A DNA stretch of 64,000 nucleotides from Euborellia annulipes (Eukaryota; Arthropoda; Insecta; Dermaptera; Anisolabididae): assembly GCA_023213315.1 (NCBI GenBank), contig JAKCPI010014212.1, forward strand, positions 248,001-312,000. Direction: 5' to 3'. Under the pieces are notes generated by a model. The model worked only from the letters and a program-made list of their open reading frames with translations. It was not told the origin of the DNA and ran no database searches. The translations under genes were made by a program, and so were the position numbers. Position 1 is the stretch's first letter, and every line of letters starts with the position of its first letter. Shown one piece after another: positions 50,767 through 61,489 of the stretch.

Positions 50767-51429
50767 TTAGTAACTACCTTTAATCGTGATTTCACCTGGG
50801 CAATTCGATACCACATGATTTGCACATTGTTTATATTGGCCTTTTACTGTGTAACACACCTTCACTTCCGTTAAAACAACATCTGAACGCGACAACTGAC
50901 AAGCCAAACGAATGCCATTTTGCGGCAGGCTCGGATTAAGACGAGTAAATTGCTGTTTTAAGGCTGACTGTTGTATTTCAACATTCGTCGAACTTGTAAG
51001 GCTAGCTGGAATTTTTAAACGTTCAGCAAAGTTAATGACTGTCCGGAAATATTGACTGGCATTCATAGGAACGCACCCCCCTACACTTTTCCAAAGCTGC
51101 ACACGGGCATTGTTGTCAGGCATAACCCGAGCTACGACTTTGGCTTGTAATGGAGAAAGAGAGGCCGAACTTTCTGTTGAACAATCAGTTTGATTTGTTT
51201 CTGGCATCAGGCCTGTAATTGTCAATGAATATCCTTCAAGACATTTACGTTGTTTTTGTTTAGAGGGATCTAACGCACATGCGGCAGGTGTCATTTGTAC
51301 ATGCATAACATACCCCTGTAAATTAACAGGTTCGGCATGTAAAACGGAACTCATCAATCCTACCCCTGCACAGATAAGCCACCATGCAAGTTGCAAAATT
51401 GAACGAAGTTCCAAATATCTATATTTCAT
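50767..51429 (-). CDS. RNase T2-like secreted protein lacking catalytic histidines
   Basis: 220 residues with a signal peptide (cleavage near LHAEP). The layout follows RNase T2: HVQMTPAACAL in place of the first strand motif, ITGLMPE (71-77) where active enzymes have a His-Gly-Leu-Trp-Pro motif, and LWKSVGGC (112-119) where active enzymes have a second catalytic His before Gly-Thr-Cys; the spacing to YF (127-128) is also kept, as are several cysteines. Both histidines are missing, so it is probably not an RNase but may bind RNA or another ligand, or the resemblance is structural. It shares the strand with the upstream lytic transglycosylase gene. Confidence 0.6.
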   Translation of the reverse strand: MKYRYLELRSILQLAWWLICAGVGLMSSVLHAEPVNLQGYVMHVQMTPAACALDPSKQKQRKCLEGYSLTITGLMPETNQTDCSTESSASLSPLQAKVVARVMPDNNARVQLWKSVGGCVPMNASQYFRTVINFAERLKIPASLTSSTNVEIQQSALKQQFTRLNPSLPQNGIRLACQLSRSDVVLTEVKVCYTVKGQYKQCANHVVSNCPGEITIKGSY

Positions 51430-51485
51430 TTAATTAAAACTTGAATATGCCAATTAAAAGAAGATCCATCATCAACCACCTAAAC

Positions 51486-53430
51486 TTAAGGAGATGTACG
51501 CATTGGAATGACTTTCATACGTTGCGATAATGATTGAGCCCCTTGACCCAATATCACACCATAATGTGTTGCATTCGTCATAACATGCTTGACATAGTCT
51601 CTGGTTTCTAACAATGGAATTGTCTCTGTATATTGGTCAGCCGAAATTGATTGAAAGTCCGGTTGCCAACGTCTTGCCCGATTAGGCCCAGCATTATAAC
51701 CTGCCGTTGCCAAAACTGGATTATTGCTTAATTGTCCCTGAATCATCGACAAATAAAATGTACCATAACGAATATTGGTATTCATTTCATTTAATGCCGC
51801 TGGATTATAGGTTTCACCCATTTGACGTGCAATCAACTTCGCCGTATCAGGCATAATTTGCATAAGCCCACCCGCTCCAACATGAGAACGCGCGGAGGTA
51901 ACAAATCGGCTTTCTTGTCGCATTAAACCATACGCCCACGCTGGATCAATTCCTGCATTGTAACTATGACTTACGACATTAGTCTTATGAGGCGTCACAT
52001 AGCGATACGTATCATTATGTTTATTTGTTGTACGATCTGCTGCATAAATTGCACGATCATACCACCCCATGTCATGAGCACGCTTTGCCGCAGCTAACAA
52101 CACGCCATCATCATGTTGAAGATAAGCTTGTCGAACTGCCCAGTTCCATTCTCGGTTGGTATAGGTTGGATTTGCGTTAATACGTCTTAAAGTAAAAGCA
52201 CGATTAAAGTGAACATTCTGGTCTAAACGTCTTAAATCACTTGAAGTGGGCTGATCATCGTAAGGTTGATGATTATAACGTTCGCCCAAACGATCTTTTG
52301 CTAAAAGGTTGTGATAGTCATCACCACTTTCAGCTAATTTTTTTATAAATACGTTGTGCAGTATTTTTCGAACCACTATCACCGCGCTGCTCAGTTGCAC
52401 GAGCAAGCCAATATTGCCAGCGGTCTTCTTGTTTTTGTGTCACGGTCATACTATCAATGGCACGGATTAAACTTTCCCACGCACCAAATCGAATTGCCTG
52501 ACGCGCATAAATTTCAGCTTCTTCCGGACTTAGAGGATAACCATAACTTGCATCAAAATATTGAAGAACTTCACGATTGAAATTATTTTTCATGACCGTG
52601 GTGCCACCAATATAAGCCACGGTTCGATATAAATACTTTTGTATATTCTCTGGTGTACCTTGAGCGACACGTTGAACATTCGAAAAAGCATTGCTTAAGT
52701 CATTATTAGCCAAACGACCTAATGCAAAAATCAAATAAGCATAGTCTGTATCATTTGTTTTAGGCGCAGTCCACAAATAATTGAGTGGATTAGCCTGAAT
52801 TTGATTGAGCTGAGCCAAAGACAAATTCATACCCAAAGTCTGTGCAGTTGCCAAAGCTTGTCCTGTTAAGCCAGAACGTAATTGCACCCAAAGACGCTGT
52901 TGTTTATCTTGTGCACTCATTAACGGACTAGACAACATCATGCGTCCTAACCCGATACAAGATTCTGGTTGTGACTCGGTTGCAAGCCACACATCTTTAT
53001 ATTCAGCAAAAACTAATGCATCACCAGTTCTTGCTCTCACCTGTGCCAATGCGCAATTTTCAGCCTGATCTGGGTTAGTTACATAAGATAGTAAAGGTTG
53101 TGCAGATGCGAAGTCAGCTTGTTTAACTTTTTCTTCAACATAATCGGCTGCTAATTTCTCAGCCATTGCTGATTGAGGGTAACGTTGAGCAAAACTTACA
53201 ATCGAAGCTGAAGGTTGAAAGCCAAGATTGGTATTAAGTTTCCAATATTCCGGATAGTACCCTAATACATCATTTTGCATGGCAAGCTGATATTGGTCTA
53301 ATAGTGCTGTATTGCCACTATTTGCAGCGTTCAATGCATCATTAAACTGCTCTTCGGCAGCATAGGTAAATGAACAACCAAGTAAACACATAGCTCCTAA
53401 CCAGCTACGATGCATATATTTATTTTTCAT
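51486..53430 (-). pseudogene. Soluble lytic murein transglycosylase (Slt70-like), frameshifted
   Basis: About 650 residues. A signal peptide (SWLGAMCLLGCSFTYA) leads to a long helical superhelix, and the C-terminal SLT domain has MRQESRFVTSARSHVGAGG (catalytic Glu in RQES), LMQIMPDTAK and AGYNAGPNRARRW. It cleaves peptidoglycan glycan strands in the periplasm. The frame is split in the seven-T run 52338-52344 (plus strand); one base fewer joins the two parts. The start is uncertain; 53430 places a short basic segment before the signal, and the frame is open to 53472. Confidence 0.85.
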
Positions 53431-53717
53431 TACATGACTATGGATGGATGAGCTCTTTCTACTTGGTCTCATAAATGTGTTAAACCCTGACTATTCACCT
53501 TCAGAGCATAGTTTAATTAGTCTTCATGCTTTCTTTTGTTGTGTTATGTAACTCTCTGATTCAACATCATTAAAATTTACGTAATTTACTTCAAAAAAAC
53601 CGTGTCCTGTTCTGAAGGTTTACTGTTATCGGTTCGGTTCAAATACTGCTATAATAAATGGTTTGACCCATTTTGGGCAAATTTATTCTTTTTTAGATCG
53701 ATCTGTTAGGAGCCTGC

Positions 53718-55171
53718 ATGACGGTTCAAACCTTCATTCCCAATGGTGCCAAAGCTGCCTCAGAAAACACTGTTACCCAGCCAACGCACACCACTGATGT
53801 TTCAATAAAAAAACTTTATATTGAAACTCAAGGGTGTCAGATGAATGAGTATGACAGTCACCGTATGGCAGACCTTTTAGGGGACTCTCACGGTTACATT
53901 TTAACGAGCAACCCTAATGAAGCAGATATCCTGCTCATGAATACGTGCTCTATTCGTGAAAAAGCACAGGAAAAAGTATTTAGTGAATTAGGGCGCTGGC
54001 GCAAACTAAAAGACAAAAATCCTGATCTTGTGATTGGTGTCGGTGGATGTGTTGCCTCTCAAGAGGGTGACAATATTCAAAAACGTGCGCCTTATGTCGA
54101 CATGATTTTTGGCCCTCAAACATTACACCGTTTACCGCAAATGCTTGATCAACATAATGCTCAGAGTAGAAAAACCCAAAAAAAGATAAAATCAAACTGA
54201 TTGATATTTCTTTCCCAGACATTGAAAAGTTCGACTTTTTGCCAGAACCACGTGTAGAAGGCTTTAAAGCATTTGTTTCTATTATGGAAGGCTGTTCTAA
54301 ATACTGTTCTTTCTGTGTAGTTCCATATACACGCGGTGAAGAAGTTTCTCGACCTTTAGACGATGTACTTGCAGAAATTGCAGGGCTTGCTGAAAAAGGT
54401 GTCCGTGAAATTTCACTTCTTGGTCAGAACGTAAATGGTTACCGCGGTGAAACCTTTGAAGGTGGCATCTGTACCTTCCCTGAATTGTTACGACTCGTTG
54501 CAGAAATTCCGGGTATTGGACGCTTACGCTATACAACATCGCACCCACTTGAGTTCTCTGATGAGCTTATTCAGTGTTATGAAGATTTACCTCAAATGGT
54601 GTCACATTTACACTTGCCGGTACAAAGTGGTTCGAATGATGTTTTAAAGGCAATGAAGCGAAATCACACGATTGATGTCTATATTGATAAAATTGCGAAG
54701 CTCCGCAAAATTCGTCCAGATATGCATTTATCAAGTGACTTTATTATTGGCTTCCCAGGTGAAACCGATGAAAATTTTGCAGAAACATTGCAATTTATCA
54801 AAGATTTAGACTTTGATCATTCGTATAGTTTTGTTTATTCAAAACGTCCAGGCACACCAGCATCAGACTTGCCAGACACCACACCTGAGCAAGTTAAAAA
54901 AGAACGTTTAGCTCAAGTTCAAAAAGTAATTAAGCAGTCTAGTATTGAAAAAACAGATGCCATGTTAGGCAAAATTGAACGTGTACTTATTGAAAAAGTA
55001 TCTGATCAAGACCCTAATATTTTAATTGGTACTGCTGACAATACACGTTTAGTCACTTTTGTAGGGGATGCAACTTGGGTTGGTCGTTTTGCAGAGATTG
55101 AGATTACTGAAATTAAAACTTTAAATTTTGTTTACGGTGAACTCTTGAATCTTGAACCTGACGTGGCGTAA
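53718..55171 (+). pseudogene. miaB: tRNA methylthiotransferase MiaB, frameshifted
   Basis: A radical-SAM enzyme that adds methylthio to i6A37 of tRNAs. The N-terminal domain has [20 protein letters not shown] and GGCVA (auxiliary FeS cluster cysteines); the radical-SAM motif is [13 protein letters not shown]; and the TRAM domain is at the end. The frame breaks in the A run 54178-54184, one A short; the joined length is about 485 residues, normal. A ribosome binding site (TAGGAG) precedes the ATG. Heads the miaB-phoH-ybeY set found in many gammaproteobacteria. Confidence 0.9.
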
Positions 55172-55209
55172 TGTAGAGGTATTCTAAAAGTCTACTGAAA
55201 GGTTTTCTC

Positions 55210-56261
55210 TTGACTGCAGCGATTCGACGTACCGTAACATTTCCTGAAATTTCAATGGAACGTTTAAAGAGCATTCTAGGTGCCTATAATGGGCACCTGA
55301 AGCAAATTGAACAGCGTTTAGATGTCAAAATTACTCATCGTGGAGATGTTTTTCACATAGATGGTGAAATAGATGCTGTTGGGAGAGCCGAAGCTTTATT
55401 GCAACGACTCTACGAAGAGTCCGAAGTATCCCAGCAAATCAGTGCCGATCTATTACACCTCCTCATTCAATCTTCACAAACTGAACGCAATTTTGAGTTG
55501 GTTGGTGATGAAATGGATGAGCATGATGCGCCGCTCGATGTCTATTTCCAGACCCGAAAAGGCCGCATTAATCCACGTGGTGCCAATCAAAAACGTTATG
55601 TACAACGTATTTTACAAAGCGATATTTCTTTTGGTGTAGGCCCTGCTGGTACAGGTAAAACTTATTTTAGCAGTTGCCGCCGCCGTAGATATGCTAGAAC
55701 GTAACGAAATCCAGCGGATTTTACTTGTACGTCCTGCCGTAGAAGCTGGAGAAAAGCTGGGTTTCTTACCTGGTGATTTAACCCAGAAAATTGACCCATA
55801 TCTACGTCCTCTTTACGATGCCCTTTACGAAATGCTTGGCTTTGAAAAAAGTTGCCAAGTTAATCGAGCGTCAAGTAATTGAAGTTGCGCCTCTTGCATA
55901 TATGCGTGGTCGTACACTTAACCATTCATTTGTCATTTTGGATGAAGCTCAAAACACAACACCTGAACAAATGAAAATGTTCTTGACCCGTTTAGGTTTT
56001 GGCTCTCGTGCAGTAATTACAGGTGACATTACTCAAGTCGATTTACCTAAAGGTCAACAATCTGGTTTGGCACACGCACTTCGTGTACTTGAAAATATTA
56101 CCGAAATTCATATTACCCGTTTCCATTCCCGCGATGTTGTACGTCATCAACTGGTTCAAAAAATTGTTGAAGCGTATGAAGGTTGGGATGGAGAACAACA
56201 TCGTCTTAATGCCGAAGCTCGTGCTGAACGTAAAGCACGCCAAGAAGCGTTAATCGACTGA
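55210..56261 (+). pseudogene. ybeZ: PhoH-family ATPase (YbeZ), frameshifted
   Basis: About 350 codons from a TTG start at 55210 (AAAGG upstream). The Walker A motif is GPAGTGKTY, Walker B is FVILDEAQN, and the N-terminal part (RTVTFPEISMERLKSILGAYN) is typical of YbeZ. YbeZ works with YbeY in ribosome quality control and RNA processing. Breaks at the T run 55665-55668 (one T too many, right after Walker A) and the A run 55845-55850 (one too many). The C-terminus ends at 56261 and the MITE-like element follows 42 bases later. Confidence 0.88.
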
Positions 56262-56303
56262 AAACGATACAGCAGCAGCAGACTTGCAACATCAGGATGC
56301 CTA

Positions 56304-56569
56304 GGGTTTGTTGAATATTCAAAATTGGATTGCGTTGTCGGCTAAAATTGAGCAGGCAAGGCATGAAATGTAGGGAATGGCGAGCCCCTTTCCAAGTTTC
56401 ATAACGTAGTCTGAGATAATTTTAGCCACAACCCTTCGGGACAAGAGTGTTTCTTGCTGCTACGTCGTTGTGAACTATTCATTTAGAATAACTAAATTTC
56501 ATAGTCCACGCCTAGTATCCTCTAAAAAACACTCGATGTCGCAATCATCTGTGAATGTTCAACAGACCC
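56304..56569. mobile_element. MITE-like element with inverted ends and TA target duplication
   Basis: Terminal inverted repeats of about 18 bases, GGGTTTGTTGAATATTCA at the left and its near-complement TGAATGTTCAACAGACCC at the right (two mismatches). Both ends are bordered by TA (56302-56303 and 56570-56571), the target duplication typical of IS630/Tc1-type elements. There is no transposase. An internal pair, GGCTAAAATT (56340-56349) and AATTTTAGCC (56418-56427), forms another stem. The element separates phoH from ybeY, usually adjacent. Confidence 0.75.
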
Positions 56570-56581
56570 TAAGGATTCATT

Positions 56582-57063
56582 TTGAAAATCAGTTTAAGTT
56601 TACAGCAAGACCTTCAATTACCTGAGTTAGATCTCAAACGGGCTCAACTCAAAAAAATTATTGAGACAACCTTACGCCACGTTGGTTATAAAGAAGATTG
56701 TGAAATTGGCGTTGCTTGTGTCGATTTAGCAGAAAGCCAACAACTTAATCTGCAATATCGAGAGAAAGATAAACCAACCAATGTTTTATCTTTTCCAAGC
56801 GATATTCCCGAAGAAGTTTTACCAATGCTCGATGCCTTTCCTCTGGGTGACTTAGTCATTTGTATTCCAGTTGTATTGCAAGAAGCAATTGAACAAAGAA
56901 AACAGCTCAAGAACACTTTGCACATTTATTAGTACATGGTGTTTTGCATTTACTCGGTTATGACCACGAAACGAGTGACGAAGAAGCTGAAGAAATGGAA
57001 GGGCTTGAAGTTGAAATTCTAGCAAAGCTGAATATAGACAATCCCTACCAAGAACAGATCTAA
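56582..57063 (+). pseudogene. ybeY: Endoribonuclease YbeY, frameshifted
   Basis: About 160 residues from a TTG start at 56582; AAGGA just after the MITE-like element is the ribosome binding site. The zinc-binding motif [11 protein letters not shown] (three His) is in the C-terminal part, and [10 protein letters not shown] in the N-terminal part. YbeY matures 16S rRNA 3' ends and checks 70S ribosomes. The frame shifts between about 56895 and 56915 in an A-rich stretch, so the first frame stops at 56932 while the family sequence continues in the other frame to 57063. Followed by a terminator. Confidence 0.87.
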
Positions 57064-57130
57064 CCATTTCTAATTAGATGAAAAACATTGTCTACCTTCA
57101 AGTGAGATTTTGTCTAATTAACTCAAATCA

Positions 57131-57158
57131 ATGTGGATAAGCTAAAACTTATCCACAT
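57131..57158 (+). terminator. Terminator after ybeY
   Basis: ATGTGGATAAG and CTTATCCACAT form an eleven-pair stem followed by a T run, just before the convergent TonB-like gene ends. Confidence 0.85.
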
Positions 57159-57164
57159 TTTTTA

Positions 57165-58049
57165 TTAATGCACTTCAAATTCTGCTTGAGCCGGATCAAA
57201 ACGCCAAGTACGCACTATACGTAATTCAGAAATATCTTTCATATTGATATCAAAATGTCCAAATGGTGCGCCGCGACGTACTGAAGATTTTGCAGCTTCA
57301 TCCAATACCGAATACCCTGAGCTCTCAAGTAACCGGATTGCACGAATTCCACCTTGAGCATTTAAAATAACCATTAAACGAACTTCGCCTTTCAACTGTT
57401 GCAATTTGGCTTCTTCCGGATAATAGCGATTACCATACAACTCCACTTTTTCACGGAACTTATCTAAATAAGCAGCCGAGGCATCTTTCTTCGCCTGAAT
57501 TCCATCTACCGTTTTTATTTTTTGCTGGCGGCTGAAATCTTGTCTACGTTGTAAATATTGTGCTTCAAGGCTCGCAACCATCGCAGCTTTTGCCTGAAAT
57601 TGACTTTGTAATTGTTCTAATTGTTTTTTTCTTTGACTTGCATCAGCTTGTTTTTGCCAACTCAAAACAGTCATTAAGACTTTTTCTTCAAATTTAAGCT
57701 CTCTTTGTTGCTGAACCTTTTGCAAACTTTCTAACTGTGCATCCCCAGTTGACACATCATTAGGCATAGGATTTGGTGTATCGCTAGAGGTACGGTGGGC
57801 TTCACGAAATGTGCCCGAACCTTGCTGGTCCGCTTGTGCCAAAAAGTCTGCCTGCTGAACCGGCTCATTGCTTGATCGAATTGAAATTGCAATCTCTTTA
57901 GTCGATTGCTCTGATGGGCTAGGCATCGCAAAATGAATGAGCAATACAAAAATATGCAGTAAGATTGCCAATATTGTCGCAGCAATAAAGACTCGGTCTT
58001 GCCACCAATGGTAAAAAGGCTCTATCGATAGACTTCTTTTGTTCAACAT
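57165..58049 (-). CDS. TonB-like energy transducer
   Basis: 294 residues from the ATG at 58049; the frame is open to a GTG at 58082. One N-terminal membrane anchor (VFIAATILAILLHIFVLLIHF), then a long Gln/Lys-rich, probably extended or coiled linker instead of the usual Pro-rich one, and a C-terminal TonB domain with YPEEAKLQQLKGEVRLMVIL and SSGYSVLDEAAKSSVRRGAPF. It would couple the proton-motive force to an outer-membrane receptor. No exbBD genes are adjacent, so it may share a complex encoded elsewhere. Confidence 0.8.
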   Translation of the reverse strand: MLNKRSLSIEPFYHWWQDRVFIAATILAILLHIFVLLIHFAMPSPSEQSTKEIAISIRSSNEPVQQADFLAQADQQGSGTFREAHRTSSDTPNPMPNDVSTGDAQLESLQKVQQQRELKFEEKVLMTVLSWQKQADASQRKKQLEQLQSQFQAKAAMVASLEAQYLQRRQDFSRQQKIKTVDGIQAKKDASAAYLDKFREKVELYGNRYYPEEAKLQQLKGEVRLMVILNAQGGIRAIRLLESSGYSVLDEAAKSSVRRGAPFGHFDINMKDISELRIVRTWRFDPAQAEFEVH

Positions 58050-58281
58050 AATTTTAAAAGCATATAAATGCCTTTTCCCCACGGTTTAATACCGAATAAA
58101 ATATAAACTAATATTCAAATTTGGATAAAAGTGTGATTCACTTCAAATATCGAGTTTTATCCATTTTCATTTTGTCAAAATGTATCAATTAAATTTGTTA
58201 CACTGCAATATCAAAACTCGTTTTTTATCATAATAAAGATTGTGTTGGTTCTTAAGTAAATTATCTTCTGGAAGTTCTTTT

Positions 58282-58952
58282 ATGCAAACGCTATTTTCCT
58301 CATTAGTCAGACGCCTTCAAAAAGTCTACCAAAAGCAGAAGCATTCATTGAAGAAGAAAGAGATTTTACGCTATCACAAACCTTTCTGAATGCGACTTTA
58401 CAGCGTTATGTCACCAATAATGTTGAGTTTTTAGATGACCTCCATGCTGATCTTTATCATGACTGGTTAAGGTTATATGCAACCATGCATGTAAAAGGCC
58501 TAGAGACGACATTATCAGTTGATTTAAAACTGATTCAGATGGAATTTAATAAAGAACAACAGCTTTTGGTTTTTGAACAAATTAGTAATACACAAATTAT
58601 AGAAGCAAAATATAAAAACTTCTGGCAAAAGATTGCCGTAAAAGCCGCGGTTTTTTATTACCATAAAATTTTGAAAAAAGATCCTTTGGGAATGATTCTT
58701 GAACGTTTTAATGTAGCAGAAGAACGTGATGAACTCATATTTCTTGACCTCAACCGCTGGTTTGGTAAAAAGGCCAGTATCATCGAGACATTAGGTAAAG
58801 TGCATGTAAATTACGCACGAGTTCGTGAGGCTGAGTTAGTCGTATTTGGAAACGTTAATTTAGCAGCTCTGCTTTACCGAGATCAGGACGATGATTTTGA
58901 AGATGAATTAGAAGATTCTGAAATCACACCAATCCAACAAAAAGATGTATAG
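58282..58952 (+). pseudogene. Uncharacterised protein, frameshifted
   Basis: The start ATG at 58282 has a GGAAG site seven bases upstream. The frame shifts at the A run 58319-58323, one A short. The joined protein is about 223 residues, MQTLFSSLVRRLQ then EAFIEEERDFTLSQTFLNAT and onward, ending with the acidic tail EDELEDSEITPIQQKDV. No signal peptide or membrane segment. I do not recognise the family. Confidence 0.6.
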
Positions 58953-59110
58953 CGCTGTGATGAATAAAAATGAATTATCTGCCAAAAAACACAAATAGAT
59001 TACACATTTAGCATAAATCCTGATTTTTTCTCCATGATCAACAGGCATAATATATTTAAGTTATAGATGCATCAGCACTGACTTTTCAGTCTGTACAAGG
59101 ATATTTACTT

Positions 59111-59824
59111 ATGGCAACAAAATTTCTGAAATCGTTTGGCATCGCAACAGGTATTTCAACAACTTTGCTTTTCGCAGGTTTCTCAAGCCATGCACTTGCC
59201 ATGAGCCCATTTCAGGCAAATTATCAGTTTATTTATAATAATAAAGGTATGGGTTCGGCGACACGTGCCTTAAGCCAGCAAGGTAATAATTGGACTTATA
59301 AATTTACTGCAAAAGCAGGTGGAATTGCTTCTGCAAGTGAAACCAGTAAATTTAGTTTTGCTAATGGTAAAATTGGTTCTCAAAGTTTTAGCCGTACCAG
59401 CAAAATTTTGATTCATAACAACACTATGAATATTAACTTTAATCCAAACAGCAAAACTATTTCTACCAAGAAAGATGATAAAGCTCGTTCATTCGCTTGG
59501 CAGACTGGCGTACTTGACGAGTTAAATGCAGAATTACAACTTCGTGAAGACCTAAAAAATGGTTCACTTAAAACCTCTTATCCACTTGCAGATGCAAAAG
59601 AAGTTGAAAATCGTCGCTTTGTAAAACAAGGCAATGAAAAAATTAAAACATCTTATGGAACATTCGATACCATTAAAGTCGTTTTACAACACAGCAAACC
59701 TGAACGCAGTACAGTCTTTTGGTTAGCCCCAAAACTAGATTATTTACCAGTTAAAGTCAGCCATATTGATGGTAAAACTTCTTATGGCTTGTTATTAACA
59801 AGTTATACAGGTAAGACGAATTAA
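59111..59824 (+). CDS. DUF3108-family exported protein
   Basis: 237 residues with a signal peptide (cleavage near SSHALAM) and a DUF3108 beta-rich fold: SPFQANYQFIYNNKGMGSA, GSQSFSRTSK, VFWLAPKLDYLPVKVSH. Family members are periplasmic or outer-membrane-associated and of unknown function. A ribosome binding site (CAAGGA) precedes the ATG. Complete. Confidence 0.85.
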   Translation: MATKFLKSFGIATGISTTLLFAGFSSHALAMSPFQANYQFIYNNKGMGSATRALSQQGNNWTYKFTAKAGGIASASETSKFSFANGKIGSQSFSRTSKILIHNNTMNINFNPNSKTISTKKDDKARSFAWQTGVLDELNAELQLREDLKNGSLKTSYPLADAKEVENRRFVKQGNEKIKTSYGTFDTIKVVLQHSKPERSTVFWLAPKLDYLPVKVSHIDGKTSYGLLLTSYTGKTN

Positions 59825-60472
<648 letters not shown>

Positions 60473-60483
60473 ATTGTGCAAAT

Positions 60484-60513
60484 GAAAAAGAGCGGACATC
60501 CGCCTTCTTTTTT
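60484..60513. terminator. Terminator between xpt and the WrbA-like gene
   Basis: AAGAGCGG and CCGCCTT form a stem flanked by A and T runs between convergent genes. Confidence 0.75.
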
Positions 60514-60519
60514 TACTGT

Positions 60520-61129
60520 TTAAAGTGAAACTACAAGCTTTTTAACAATCTCACCTAAACGTTTGCCTTGCGCTTCACACAAAATCTTTTCATCCTGACT
60601 TAAGTTCTGGTCATGGCGGGGTCCGCTTACATGACTTGCCCCATACGGTGTTCCACCTGTTTTAGTATTAGATAAAGCTGGAATTGCATTTGGTAATCCC
60701 AAAATCATCATGCCGTGATGAAATAATGGCGGCAGCATCGTGAGTAAAGTACTCTCCTGCCCACCATGCATCGATCCAGAAGAAGTAAAAACACAAGCAG
60801 GTTTATTATGTAATGCTCCATTGAGCCAAAGACTAGTCGTTTGGTCCCAAAAATATTTCATTTCACTTGCCATATTGCCGAAGCGAGTTGGGGAACCTAA
60901 TGCCAGACCCGCACAATTCGCTAGATCATCTAACGTACAGTAGATATCACCTTCTGCCGGAATGCTTGGTTCAGCGATTGTGACGACTGGAGCAATATTT
61001 GGTACTGTCCGAATTTTCACTGACATACCCGCAGACTCAACACCATTGGCAATTAAATGTGCCATTTCTTTTGTAGAGCCATATTTACTGTAATGAGAGT
61101 ACAAGAATGTAAGGTTGCATCGGTTTCAT
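60520..61129 (-). pseudogene. WrbA-like NAD(P)H:quinone oxidoreductase, frameshifted
   Basis: About 202 residues of the flavodoxin-like WrbA family. The true start is the ATG at 61129 (or 61120); the frame breaks at about 61091 where one extra base interrupts LVLYYSKYGST, the FMN-phosphate loop. Downstream: GSPTRFGNMASEMKYFWDQT, CVFTSSGSMHGGQESTL and GTPYGASHVSG. It reduces quinones with two electrons. The remaining 194-residue frame looks intact. Confidence 0.82.
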
Positions 61130-61489
61130 AAATTTTGTTAAAAAGAACACTATACGGTATTTTTTATTTTTTTGGCGAAACCAATCTTATGAAATTCTAG
61201 AGGTGATTGATTACGTAGCATGAAAGGTAACACGAGCAAATTTCTCAAATTCGTTGGGTAAAAGGTTTATCGACTTTTGATGAATCTTATGCCTAAACAA
61301 CAGAAAGCCAACTTTTTAAAAAAGATTAGGGCTACAATTTTTTCTATAGCGCATAGTAAACTTACAGAACGACTTTAATTCTATAAGTTATTCTTTTGCT
61401 TTAATCTACGATTTGAGTTCTTAAGCTCATACTTTGATAAGCTATTAATCGCCCCACATGATGATTAAAAAAATCGGGATAGACGACGC
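61130..61489. other. Intergenic stretch with no gene seen
   Basis: About 360 AT-rich bases between divergent genes. Short frames here (for example from the ATG at 61220) are too brief and lack family features. Promoters for the flanking genes must lie here but none is clear. Confidence 0.5.

Noticed and set aside
53640..53700. A tRNA-like GGTTCGGTTCAAATAC stretch upstream of miaB
   Set aside because: Only a T-loop-like fragment is present, with no acceptor or anticodon stems. A nearby TATAAT may belong to the miaB promoter but lacks a convincing -35 box.
61190..61380. A possible small gene around the ATG at 61220
   Set aside because: The frame stops after 13 codons; other frames show short protein-like stretches but need several changes and match no family I know.
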